Shown here one piece after another: positions 8,220-15,105 of a DNA stretch of 43,607 nucleotides. The DNA is taken from the IMG/VR virus record IMGVR_UViG_3300034119_000305, positions 1 to 43,607 of that record; one strand, written 5' to 3'. The translations under genes and the position numbers were made by a program. This stretch comes from a virus. The notes below the pieces were generated by a model that did not search any database, was not told where the DNA came from, and saw nothing but the letters and a program-made list of their open reading frames with translations. The stretch's first letter is position 1. Each line of letters begins with the position of its first letter.

Positions 8220-8521
8220 TTTGTTTCGTTCCTGTGTGAGTACTTCGTACCAGTAACGTCAATCTTCGAAACTTTGCTTTCAAGCGTTTCCATCTTTGCT
8301 TCCAGCACCGCACACTTCGTGTACAGCTCCGCCCTGTCCTGCTCACACTGCTCCGAACGTTTTGATGAAGCTTGCAGATCTGACTTTAGTTCCTGGATGT
8401 TCTTTGCGTTTTCGTTTTCACGAAGCTTAAACAGAAACGCAACAGCAGAGGCAAGCGATGCGATGATCGTTGCAACCGAGGCCATTACCCAGCCTGTCAG
8501 ACCAACTTGCTCTTGCGTCAT
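8216..8521 (-). CDS. small membrane protein with coiled coil (holin/spanin-like)
   Basis: A 101-residue protein beginning MTQEQVGLTG, with one hydrophobic segment at residues about 12-31 and then a charged coiled coil of about 60 residues. One N-terminal membrane anchor and a long coil fit an inner-membrane spanin or a small holin-like protein, but no family signature is seen. The frame is open further upstream to 8704; the ATG at 8521 is chosen because it falls 14 bases after the upstream gene and removes an implausible overlap with that secreted protein gene. It sits next to exported proteins and near the protease, which fits a lysis region. Confidence 0.5.
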   Translation of the reverse strand: MTQEQVGLTGWVMASVATIIASLASAVAFLFKLRENENAKNIQELKSDLQASSKRSEQCEQDRAELYTKCAVLEAKMETLESKVSKIDVTGTKYSHRNETK

Positions 8522-8534
8522 GGATAGCACGGAT

Positions 8535-8792
8535 CTATCTACATTTGAGTCGTGAGAAGAAACGAACAATCTGCCTATGTTTCGTTTGTTTCGTTTGTGG
8601 ATTGTCTGAACTCCACAAATAATTTTGTGGAGCGTATTTTGCAATTTGCAAGCCAGTAACAACCGGAGCCACAGCAACCGATGCCACTTTACGAACAACG
8701 TCACAGCGTCCGTTCTGGCATTCGATTTCCTGCGAGTAGCTAATCGTACTAAGCACGACTAAAGCAATGAGCGTGTTGATAATTTTTAGCAT
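8535..8792 (-). CDS. small exported protein, 85 aa
   Basis: An 85-residue protein with a clear signal peptide (MLKIINTLIALVVLSTISYS, cleavage probably just after this segment) and two cysteines soon after (IECQNGRCDVV). The rest is basic, ending FFSRLKCR. The ATG overlaps the stop of the preceding gene as TAATG. The cysteine is not placed in a convincing lipobox, so it is probably secreted to the periplasm rather than a lipoprotein. Function unknown; together with its neighbours it could act in lysis or host envelope changes. Confidence 0.55.
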   Translation of the reverse strand: MLKIINTLIALVVLSTISYSQEIECQNGRCDVVRKVASVAVAPVVTGLQIAKYAPQNYLWSSDNPQTKQTKHRQIVRFFSRLKCR

Positions 8793-9499
8793 TATTCCAA
8801 TCCTTTCACGATTGCGTCATAGGCTTCGATGCCTTTCGCGACGCTGGTAATCTTCGAGTCAGAAATAAACTTAGCGTTCGGCAATCTCCAAACCTCTTCC
8901 CAATTTGCGTCTCTCGACTCACCTCTAGGACGAGCAAGCAGAACAGCTTCCATCGTGCCAATAAAGCGAGACTGTGCAGCCACCAGCGTTGGGCATTGAT
9001 TCGCATCACACAATGATTTGAGTTGTGCGACAACAGGCTTCAGCGATGCTAATAACGAAGCTCTAGTCTTCGGGTCATTCAATGCCAGACTGTTCGCTCG
9101 ACTGATTTGCGTCAGCTTCGAAAAGTCACCTGGTTGAGTAGGAGGTGGTACTGGTTGAATCGGGCCTGGTGTTGGAGGAGAAGCAGAATCACCAATAACC
9201 ACCGTATGCTTTGCATAGTCGATTGCTGCCGTCTTATCACTTACGATCAGATAAAACGTGTAGCTTCCAGCTCTCGGCGTTGCAAAGAACACTTGCGAGT
9301 CAATCGCAGTACATCCGGCTTGTGCCGTTGAGATTCCTTCCGGTGTAATCCACTTGTGATTGTCCCCCTTTGACTTCGACGAATTAAGCACCACCAGCTC
9401 TCCTGGCAGTGCTTTATCTGGTGCAACAATAATCGCTTCGACCTGCGCGAACGCAATCGAACAGAACGACCATATTGCAAAAGTCAAAAAGGGTTTCAT
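8792..9499 (-). CDS. secreted protein with PKD-like domain, 235 aa
   Basis: A 235-residue protein with a signal peptide at residues 1-18 (ends SIAFA). Residues about 20-100 look like a PKD or other immunoglobulin-like domain (ALPGELVVLNSSKSKG, KWITPEG, GSYTFYLIVSDKTA). A Pro-rich linker at about 112-127 leads to a helical C-terminal domain of about 100 residues with one short Cys pair (SLCDANQC). PKD domains commonly bind surface polymers or proteins. An exported phage protein with such a domain next to a subtilisin gene suggests work on the host envelope. Confidence 0.6.
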   Translation of the reverse strand: MKPFLTFAIWSFCSIAFAQVEAIIVAPDKALPGELVVLNSSKSKGDNHKWITPEGISTAQAGCTAIDSQVFFATPRAGSYTFYLIVSDKTAAIDYAKHTVVIGDSASPPTPGPIQPVPPPTQPGDFSKLTQISRANSLALNDPKTRASLLASLKPVVAQLKSLCDANQCPTLVAAQSRFIGTMEAVLLARPRGESRDANWEEVWRLPNAKFISDSKITSVAKGIEAYDAIVKGLE

Positions 9500-9504
9500 A
9501 GTGG

Positions 9505-10185
9505 TTACTTAACTGGAGTTGAGTTGCCAGAAGCTGGTACAGTTGAAGGAGTGTCAGGATAATCCTTGCTTGGAGTTCCGACCGATCCTGGGGATGGTTC
9601 AGAAATTTGCGCTTCGTGCATATTGATTGGTGGAATAACAACACCAAGATGCTCGTGAGCAGGAATAGAAATCCCAACATTCAACTCGGTTCCGTTACCG
9701 ACGTAGGTTAGCAACAACTCTTCGACGTAAAGCATGTGCTCTTCGAAACGTGTAATGTCTCGGTCACCAATGCCGTACTGAAGCTTGGCGGAATCGGAAA
9801 ACAAAATCTTTTGCATCAAAGTCGAAAGAGCTGTGATAACTCGACGGCACTTGACGTTGCCAGTCCTGAGTTGTTCGTTGTCTGTGATTGCAAGCACAGT
9901 CAAGAGCTTTTCTTGAGCCGCTGGAGCCAGGTTACGATACTTCTTAGCCAAATCCCATTCCAGCTTGGCACGTGTCCAATCGGAGTTGATAGCCTCGGAA
10001 TCAGCAACAACCATTTGACCTGTCGAGTTGTTCGAATCCATTTCCAAGATGGCCATTTGCAACCGCGACACGACATAGCAAAACTGTTGCAAATGTTGGT
10101 TGTTGAGTTGCCACTTGTGCACGGCGATTTTTTCTCCGCCGATGACAACTTGTTCCTGTAGGGATAGTTCTGTAATCATTCCCAC
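9505..10185 (-). CDS. hypothetical protein, 226 aa
   Basis: A 226-residue soluble protein; residues 1-175 are mainly helical and the last 45 residues are Pro/Ser/Thr-rich and likely disordered (EPSPGSVGTPSKD, STVPASGNSTPVK). No motif was recognised. The start is GTG 10185, placed 5 bases after AAGGTG; an in-frame ATG two codons later is the alternative. It lies between the protease and the exported proteins. Confidence 0.5.
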   Translation of the reverse strand: MGMITELSLQEQVVIGGEKIAVHKWQLNNQHLQQFCYVVSRLQMAILEMDSNNSTGQMVVADSEAINSDWTRAKLEWDLAKKYRNLAPAAQEKLLTVLAITDNEQLRTGNVKCRRVITALSTLMQKILFSDSAKLQYGIGDRDITRFEEHMLYVEELLLTYVGNGTELNVGISIPAHEHLGVVIPPINMHEAQISEPSPGSVGTPSKDYPDTPSTVPASGNSTPVK

Positions 10186-10215
10186 TTTTTCACCTTTTCA
10201 AAATAGAAGAAACAT

Positions 10216-11133
10216 TTAAGCGATTAACAATTCCAACCGAAGTAACGATTGGAGTAGTGAGTCAGCGACAGGAATGCCGTGACCAAATCTAGGATCGAAA
10301 CCTGGTGCTCCAGAGTCCTTTAGGTTCGCCTTAAAAAAATCATTGACGCTTTTCGCTGCCGTCCATTGCGGCTTGCCTTGGCGTCGCATGACTTCGACGA
10401 TGCACGCAAGCAGACCTGAACCGAAAGGAGTTGCCATGCTTGTGCCGCTCATCGAAGTGTAGCCACTTCCGTTTTTTGAAAACGAGATAATGTCTTGACC
10501 TGGACACGCCCAGTCAATCTCTCGTCCACCAGAAGAGAAGTTTGCTATCTGTCCGCTTGCTTGGTACGCACCACAGCAGATGCAACCTTCGTATTTTCCA
10601 GGCCACCCGATCGTATTCGCACCGTTGTAGCCAGCATTCCCAGCCGCAGCGTTGACAATACAACCTTTGGAAAATGCATAATCAATAGCCTGGTTTGTCG
10701 CAGCATCAGATCCACCACCACCCAGAGAAAGGCTGATGATATCGGCACCCTCGTCAGCAGCCCAGCGAATGCCGTTAGCGATACCAACAGATGACCCGCT
10801 ACCTTGATCCGAAAGACATTTAAAGACAATCAGATCCGCATCAGGAGCCACACCGATTCCGTTGCGTCCCAATGCCGTTCCAGCACAATGAGTGCCGTGT
10901 CCGTTGCCGTCACGAAGTGCAGACTGACCAGAGATGAACGACTTCGACGCAATCGGTTCAGGACCGTCTACGTGTTTTGTGTAGCCAGTATCGCCGATCG
11001 CAACCTTAATTCCTTTTCCAGTTGCAATCGACTTGACTTTTTCCGCAAGTTCAGATGGCCAGTGCCATAGCCTGGGAGCCATAGCATAGAGATCATTATT
11101 GTAGACGGTATCAGGTGGGATCGTGTAATCCAC
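10216..11133 (-). CDS. subtilisin-like serine protease (S8 family)
   Basis: A 305-residue subtilase with the full catalytic set: Asp48 in AIGDTGY, His79 in GNGHGTHCAGTA, the oxyanion Asn166 in NAAAGNAG and Ser232 in SMSGTSMATPF. It has no obvious signal peptide or I9-type propeptide, unlike most secreted subtilases, and its N-terminal 40 residues are short. The start is taken as GTG 11133, which overlaps the upstream stop (TAGTG) and has GAGG 6 bases before it; TTG 11157 is possible. It is followed by a group of exported or membrane proteins. It may cleave virion proteins, or act in place of a muralytic endolysin on a protein-rich host wall. Confidence 0.85.
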   Translation of the reverse strand: MDYTIPPDTVYNNDLYAMAPRLWHWPSELAEKVKSIATGKGIKVAIGDTGYTKHVDGPEPIASKSFISGQSALRDGNGHGTHCAGTALGRNGIGVAPDADLIVFKCLSDQGSGSSVGIANGIRWAADEGADIISLSLGGGGSDAATNQAIDYAFSKGCIVNAAAGNAGYNGANTIGWPGKYEGCICCGAYQASGQIANFSSGGREIDWACPGQDIISFSKNGSGYTSMSGTSMATPFGSGLLACIVEVMRRQGKPQWTAAKSVNDFFKANLKDSGAPGFDPRFGHGIPVADSLLQSLLRLELLIA

Positions 11134-11450
11134 TAGCCACCTCGACGAGCTAACCAAAGCTCAATCAATTTCAGAACAATCGGAATCAACAGCGAAGGAT
11201 CGATTGCTGTCGCTTGCGGATCTTCTGTCGTGATTGCATCGAGTGCATGAATGCATCCGCTGATCGTAGACGGCAACTCGTCTTCCGCACCTAGCGAGAT
11301 AACGAAACCAGTTTTTAAGAGTGCTCCGATCTCACCCGAGATAGCACCAACCAGCAAAAGATTGTCGCCGCGATCAAAATCTCCAGAGCGAAGATTCTTT
11401 ACCAACTGCAACACATGGTTGACTGGCAACCGTGCTTCGAAATCGTACAT
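11133..11450 (-). CDS. hypothetical protein, 105 aa
   Basis: A 105-residue protein (begins MYDFEARLPV) with a Gly/Leu-rich central stretch (LLLVGAISGEIGALLKTG) and a C-terminal amphipathic helix LIPIVLKLIELWLARRGG. GGAG is 8 bases before the ATG. It directly precedes the subtilase with a one-base stop/start overlap, so the two are translationally coupled. It could be a partner or inhibitor of the protease, or a small membrane-active protein; the sequence does not decide. Confidence 0.5.
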   Translation of the reverse strand: MYDFEARLPVNHVLQLVKNLRSGDFDRGDNLLLVGAISGEIGALLKTGFVISLGAEDELPSTISGCIHALDAITTEDPQATAIDPSLLIPIVLKLIELWLARRGG

Positions 11451-11516
11451 GCCAATACTCCAGCGGAATCGGGAAAGATAATCCGCTTTTAATCATGCAT
11501 GTATCGATGATGGTAG

Positions 11517-11720
11517 CTAGTTCGTTTCCGGTGTCGTGGTCCCAATTGGACTACTTTGGTCCAACCATACTTTTATTTGTCCATAGGTCCAATATGCCCG
11601 ACCGAATCCAGTTCTTGGCATTGGCAGGATGTTCTCTCGTCGCCAACGCTTAATGGTGCTTGGTGACTTGTCTAGTAGTTTTGCAAGTGCTTTTGTGTCT
11701 AACAACGTCACATCATCCAT
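11517..11720 (-). CDS. small helix-turn-helix protein (excisionase/MerR-type)
   Basis: A 67-residue DNA-binding protein with the layout of excisionase and AlpA-like winged helix proteins: LLDTKALAKLLDKSPSTIKRWRRENILP followed by GRAYWTYGQIKVWL. The helix-turn-helix covers residues about 8-28. AGGTG lies shortly before the ATG. No integrase gene is present, so a regulatory role, for example at the 66-base gap after it, is more likely than excision. Confidence 0.7.
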   Translation of the reverse strand: MDDVTLLDTKALAKLLDKSPSTIKRWRRENILPMPRTGFGRAYWTYGQIKVWLDQSSPIGTTTPETN

Positions 11721-11723
11721 GAA

Positions 11724-11813
11724 TCACCTGTTTCCCCAGTATCTTTTTGCCGTTTTTTCTCTAATGAATAACACCCCTTTTTCATTAAAAATGACACACT
11801 GTTTCTCACCCAT
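11724..11813 (-). CDS. possible 29-residue peptide gene
   Basis: A 29-residue frame (begins MGEKQCVIF, ends RYWGNR) fills the gap between two genes. It overlaps the upstream stop by 8 bases and has a strong GGAGG about 7 bases before its ATG. It ends 4 bases before the helix-turn-helix gene start. The A/T-rich stretch inside it could also be a promoter region, so coding status is uncertain. Confidence 0.4.
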   Translation of the reverse strand: MGEKQCVIFNEKGVLFIREKTAKRYWGNR

Positions 11814-12081
11814 TCTTCCTCCTCCGTGCCATGCGTTGCTGCCGCTTTTCCCGAAACACCTTATTGATAAACGTCGCTTTTTCAAACTCTTCGCTTATCG
11901 TCGCCAACACGCACTCGTCGTACTTGTGCCACAAAGGTTGGCCTAATCGAACACGTTCAGTAATCACAAATAGCTTTTCTAGACTGCCTGGCCGAGCGCC
12001 AGTCGGTTCGCATTCGTTGCGTGGTTCAAAGTCCTCGTCGTGTTGCTTTAGACGCAGTTCGCGGAAGATGTTGTTGTTCAT
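11806..12081 (-). CDS. hypothetical protein, 91 aa
   Basis: A 91-residue charged protein (begins MNNNIFREL) with a strongly basic C-terminus (REKRQQRMARRRKNG). No cysteines, membrane segment or known motif is seen. It has a weak ribosome site and follows the zinc-ribbon gene by 16 bases. The basic tail could bind nucleic acid. Confidence 0.5.
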   Translation of the reverse strand: MNNNIFRELRLKQHDEDFEPRNECEPTGARPGSLEKLFVITERVRLGQPLWHKYDECVLATISEEFEKATFINKVFREKRQQRMARRRKNG

Positions 12082-12097
12082 TGCTGCATCGTCGATT

Positions 12098-12421
12098 TTA
12101 CGTGTTAAATTCCGTCATCCAGTATGGGCAATCAACCATCTGTACAGATTCATCGTCGTCAATGGAATTTCGCTGCTTCACAGTCAAATTGAAATACAAA
12201 GGCTTCGCGATCGTGACATGCTGGCTACTCCACCTCTCAACGGTCCATTTTTCCCGGATTAAGGCAGACCGTTTATTTATTTCTTCCTTAGTTGGGACGC
12301 AATCCGCAAGTGTCAAAGCGTTACTTTTGCAAGCAGGGCAAGTTCCATAGTAAGTCCGAGAAAAGTGCTGGAGGTGAAAACCGCAATCTGAACATCCAAG
12401 TAGTATCTTCTTCATTGCCAT
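12098..12421 (-). CDS. zinc-ribbon protein, 107 aa
   Basis: A 107-residue protein whose first 40 residues hold two CxxC knuckles (GCSDCGFH and GTCPACKSN), typical of a zinc ribbon. The rest contains NKRSALIREKW, and no enzyme motif is visible. ATG 12421 overlaps the upstream TGA (TGATG); the frame is open to 12472 but that would overlap the preceding gene. A second ATG lies two codons in. Probably a small nucleic acid-binding or regulatory protein. Confidence 0.6.
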   Translation of the reverse strand: MAMKKILLGCSDCGFHLQHFSRTYYGTCPACKSNALTLADCVPTKEEINKRSALIREKWTVERWSSQHVTIAKPLYFNLTVKQRNSIDDDESVQMVDCPYWMTEFNT

Positions 12422-12633
12422 CACTTTTCTGGCACTAGAGGCAGTGCCATCCAATGTGTGCAAGGATACCATCCGTCGTGTGTTTCCATAACGATAGCAT
12501 CACCGTTTGTTTTGTGTCCTTCATACCAACCTAAATCAACGTCGCCAAATCCGTATTCTTCAATGTAGCAGCAGAACAAAACGAACTCGTTAATCGTTGG
12601 TAGTTTGTCGGAAATGTGTATCCAGTTGTTCAT
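12421..12633 (-). CDS. DUF551-like protein
   Basis: A 70-residue protein with the pattern of the DUF551 family found in many phages: WIHISDKLPTINEFVLF at the start, a central VDLGWYEG strand and the closing CTHWMALPLVP. The function of the family is unknown. ATGA coupling joins it to the upstream RusA-like gene. Confidence 0.7.
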   Translation of the reverse strand: MNNWIHISDKLPTINEFVLFCCYIEEYGFGDVDLGWYEGHKTNGDAIVMETHDGWYPCTHWMALPLVPEK

Positions 12634-12943
12634 ACTCTAACCACCGTGACGATTACTTTTTCTTCCGTCTTATTCTTGACCTTGGTTTGACTGTAGAGGA
12701 CTTCTTTGACTTCTTTTGTCGTGTCGTCTGCGATAATTTTGGCAAGCACCAATGCGTCAAGGACTGCCTTTCCACTAACCCCGTCAACGTCCGCCAAACG
12801 GATTCGGTACGAATCGATTCGAATACTAACTGGTGAATCGAATGCCGCACGTCCGCACGTCTCCAGCGATTCATTGCCAACAACGCGTTCCACGTCGGTA
12901 GCTTGCCGGGCAGGACGATCGTTAATGATTGAAGCTGTTCCAT
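12630..12943 (-). CDS. RusA-like Holliday junction resolvase, split across two frames
   Basis: The N-terminal half is in one frame from ATG 12943: LTIVLPGKLPTWNALLAMNR, then WRRADVRHSI, as in RusA-like proteins. The C-terminal half is in another frame that ends at 12630: RLADVDGVSGKAVLDAL, then ADDTTK. This matches the RusA catalytic pattern (D-x-D-N, K, L-D-A-L, D-D). The two halves meet near 12800-12825 if the ribosome moves back by one base. ATG 12943 has AAAGGA 6 bases upstream; the alternative start of the second frame at 12965 overlaps the previous stop but encodes a non-family N-terminus. It is a frameshifted gene, a sequence error, or an unusual recoding event; I see no canonical slippery heptamer. 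RusA resolves branched DNA before packaging. Confidence 0.65.
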
Positions 12944-12961
12944 AGAATCCTTTCTTGCGTT

Positions 12962-13426
12962 TCATTTCACCGAGCCCATTGCTTGTTGCTTTCGTTCCTC
13001 GACCTGCTTCGTAAGTTCTTCGTAGCTGATCTGTCCTAAATCATAACTTGCTTTGAGTCCCAACACATCTTTCATAAACGGACCACACACAGCGTTGTAA
13101 TTCCCTTTCGGCTGCTTTAGGTTCAACTGTTCGAAAACCTCGTCGCGGTGGCGAGCTGCATAGTTCTTCGATCGATCTTTCTGCACGACCGCAATCACAT
13201 GGTTGATGAACAACTCACGTTGGTAGCCTGACGGTGGCGGTATATCGTTTGCGTTCCATCGGTTTAGCACACTGATAGCTTCTGCTGTTGAGATCCGTTC
13301 AAGGTTCTTTGCCCAAAGCTGCAACGTCTGCTTCGGATCTGGTGAGTTATCTTTAACCCATTGCAGCACCCCAGGAAAAGCAATAAACGCTTCCCGTAGA
13401 AAACTGTTCGCTTCTTCGATCGTCAC
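12962..13426 (-). CDS. possible helicase loader/inhibitor-like protein
   Basis: A 154-residue helical protein with LQLWAKNLERISTAEAISVLNRW and NDIPPPSGYQRELFINHV. A helical domain with W and a PP motif before a DNA-replication region resembles G39P-type helicase loader/inhibitor proteins, but the match is by general pattern. The start is GTG 13426, overlapping the stop of the initiator-like gene by GTGA with GGAGG upstream. Coupling to the replication protein supports a replication role. Confidence 0.45.
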   Translation of the reverse strand: MTIEEANSFLREAFIAFPGVLQWVKDNSPDPKQTLQLWAKNLERISTAEAISVLNRWNANDIPPPSGYQRELFINHVIAVVQKDRSKNYAARHRDEVFEQLNLKQPKGNYNAVCGPFMKDVLGLKASYDLGQISYEELTKQVEERKQQAMGSVK

Positions 13427-14166
13427 AATCCCACCTCCTCAAAAGTTGTTTTCTGCCTGCGTCCGTTCGATCTCGTCTCAGGTGGTGGCCGATTGTGATC
13501 TCCACCCAGGTTGATGTTTGCCCAATTCTTTCCGATTGCGTATTCGATAGCCGCGATCCGATCGTCAACGTCTGGATAAGCCTGAGCCAGCTGCATCAGT
13601 TGCGTTTCCTCAGAGATCCCGTTGATCGATTTGCCTTTGTCCAGAGAGTGCATTTTCCACCGAGTCCATGATTTCGAAAAATCTTTTCCTGCGTCTTCTC
13701 TCTCTCTCTTTTCCTCTGTTCCCCTGTTCCCCTGTTCCCCTGTTCCTAAGGGATTCTCACTGCTTCCCGGTGAAGCACCCGAATGCTTCCCCGTTGCTTC
13801 ACCTGTTTCCACCAATGTTTTCGTTGGCTTTTTTGGTGGAGGTGGCAATCTGGAATCGAAACTAGCTTCCTTTCCTGAGAGTCGTTGATGCTTCTTGAAA
13901 TTGCAGATTTCAACGTATCGCTTCCCATCGACTTCATAGTGAACGACATAGTTGCACTCGATTAGTTCACCGAGAAGCACCTCGATTTTCACCTCTGCTT
14001 CCCAGGGAAAGACTTGTGAATGAACCTGCATAGGAACCCAACGAAGCCGACCTTCGCAGTCGGCAAGAGTCAGTAGTCCGATCGCAAGCAAACGAGCATG
14101 AGCTGACTTCGCAGCTAGATCCTCGTGGCTGAAGAACTCTGGTTTGATCGTCCTGATACGTGGCAT
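13423..14166 (-). CDS. phage replication initiator-like protein
   Basis: A 247-residue protein starting MPRIRTIKPEFFSHEDLA. Residues 1-110 have the pattern common in phage replication organiser proteins: RLLAIGLLTLADCEGRLR, a two-helix region and YVEICNFKKHQRLSG, which is a winged-helix-type DNA-binding domain. A low-complexity linker of Gly/Glu/Ser follows (residues about 115-165; its DNA contains three tandem CAGGGGAA-like octamers). The C-terminal domain is helical (QLAQAYPDVDDRIAAIEYAI). AAGG precedes ATG 14166; a longer frame to 14247 lacks support. No polymerase or helicase gene is seen, so it probably recruits host replication enzymes. Confidence 0.7.
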   Translation of the reverse strand: MPRIRTIKPEFFSHEDLAAKSAHARLLAIGLLTLADCEGRLRWVPMQVHSQVFPWEAEVKIEVLLGELIECNYVVHYEVDGKRYVEICNFKKHQRLSGKEASFDSRLPPPPKKPTKTLVETGEATGKHSGASPGSSENPLGTGEQGNRGTEEKREREDAGKDFSKSWTRWKMHSLDKGKSINGISEETQLMQLAQAYPDVDDRIAAIEYAIGKNWANINLGGDHNRPPPETRSNGRRQKTTFEEVGL

Positions 14167-14197
14167 CGTGCTGACCTTAAAAGATTCCTGTTGCGTT

Positions 14198-14242
14198 AAA
14201 AAATTGCAGGGACGGCCCTTCCTCTGAGACCAGCCTCCCTGC
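14198..14242 (-). terminator. candidate intrinsic terminator or attenuator
   Basis: On the minus strand GCAGGGA-GGC pairs with GCC-G-TCCCTGC (one bulged base, 16-base loop) and is followed by AATTTTTT. It separates the accessory cassette block from the replication gene. Because only about 30 bases remain before ATG 14166, it may also act as an attenuator for that gene. Confidence 0.5.
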
Positions 14243-14286
14243 TGCACCGATTGCGATTATGAAAACTCGCGGCTCTAGTGCTCACC

Positions 14287-14375
14287 AGCGTTTTACGTCC
14301 CGTTTCAAGACGCACCGACGCCCTCGGATGTTTTGATAACCTGCGACGCGCAGGTTAATAAATTGTTCGTCGGAC
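14287..14375. repeat. attC-like repeat, copy 1
   Basis: An 89-base sequence about 92% identical to copy 2 at 15016-15105. It contains the inverted repeat AACCTGCG-ACG-CGCAGGTT. In the coding direction it lies at the 3' end of the 124-residue gene, which reads through it. The CCTAAC box of the other copies is changed to CGAAC here. A structured site at the end of each small gene is the arrangement of integron gene cassettes. Confidence 0.6.
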
Positions 14376-14679
14376 TACACCTGCAACCGTTGCCGTAGCC
14401 GTTGCATCTGTCCCAGCATTTCGGACAAACGAAACCTGCCTGAACGTACTCTTCATACACCACGGCCCGTAGCTGTGGCTCGATTTCGCGGGCAACCTCG
14501 ATTCCCAATCCGAGACAGCGAATCCACAAATTCACGTCCGCTGTCTTGGACTCAATGCACTCCGCCAACGTCTTCATTGCTGACAGCTTGCCAAGTAACG
14601 CCGTTGCGTAATCCTTGTCTAGCCGTAGAACAACGCGATCAACCGAAGTTCTCGATCCACCGTTTTCGATTTGTTCCAT
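14305..14679 (-). CDS. hypothetical protein with Cys-rich C-terminus, 124 aa
   Basis: A 124-residue protein. Residues 1-75 are helical (VVLRLDKDYATALLGKL); then comes a Cys cluster, CPKCWDRCNGYGNGCRC, which probably binds zinc. The last about 25 residues (from NNLL to the end) are encoded by the attC-like repeat, so the original stop seems to have been lost. A strong GAGGAG ribosome site stands just before ATG 14679; an upstream start at 14727 is not needed. The gene is part of the accessory block and its role is unknown. Confidence 0.6.
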   Translation of the reverse strand: MEQIENGGSRTSVDRVVLRLDKDYATALLGKLSAMKTLAECIESKTADVNLWIRCLGLGIEVAREIEPQLRAVVYEEYVQAGFVCPKCWDRCNGYGNGCRCSPTNNLLTCASQVIKTSEGVGAS

Positions 14680-14710
14680 GTCTTCTCCTCGCACTGGGTT
14701 ATCCTGTGCG

Positions 14711-14986
14711 TTAGCACGACGAATCAACGCCTGCCTTGATCGTCAGTACTTCGTAATTCCAAACATTCCCGTTTGCGTCCGTCGAAACTGTCGGATCGTC
14801 TTTTCGGTCGCTCGGATGAACCCACGCATTGCAGCACGTACAATCTGTTCCGCTGGGACTAAATCTGTCTCGTGTTGTTTCCCACCACTGCTGTCCGCAC
14901 TCTTCGCAATCGAAGTATCGCCAACCCGCTCGCGTGCTAACAACCGCATGCACGGGAGCACTCATCGACGTTTTTTCTGATTGCAT
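14711..14986 (-). CDS. zinc-ribbon-like protein, 91 aa
   Basis: A 91-residue protein with CEECGQQWWE near residue 28 and CTCCNAWVHPSD near residue 49, likely a single zinc ribbon. AAAGGA is 7 bases before ATG 14986. The longer frame to 15067 would be translated repeat sequence and is rejected. It lies between attC-like copies 1 and 2, so it could travel with the following gene as one cassette. No function can be given. Confidence 0.6.
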   Translation of the reverse strand: MQSEKTSMSAPVHAVVSTRAGWRYFDCEECGQQWWETTRDRFSPSGTDCTCCNAWVHPSDRKDDPTVSTDANGNVWNYEVLTIKAGVDSSC

Positions 14987-15015
14987 AGTTTTTCCTTTCG
15001 TGCCCCGTGATGCGG

Positions 15016-15105
15016 AGCGTTTTGCGTCCCGTTTCAAGACGCACCGACGCCATCGGATGTTTTGCATAACCTGCGCCGCGCAGGTTAATAAATTGTTAGG
15101 TGGAC
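15016..15105. repeat. attC-like repeat, copy 2
   Basis: A 90-base intergenic repeat directly after the stop of the cytosine methyltransferase. Read in the gene direction it starts with the box ACCTAAC (pattern RYYYAAC), then has the perfect inverted repeat AACCTGCGC-G-GCGCAGGTT, a GTTATGC box, and a second stem TGCGTC...GACGCA. It has no T-tract, which argues against a simple terminator. Copies 1 and 3 share it. Confidence 0.65.

Noticed and set aside
8216-8704. Longer 162-residue version of the membrane coiled-coil protein
   Set aside because: Its first 61 residues overlap the exported protein gene and do not look like a signal or membrane region; ATG 8521 fits better.
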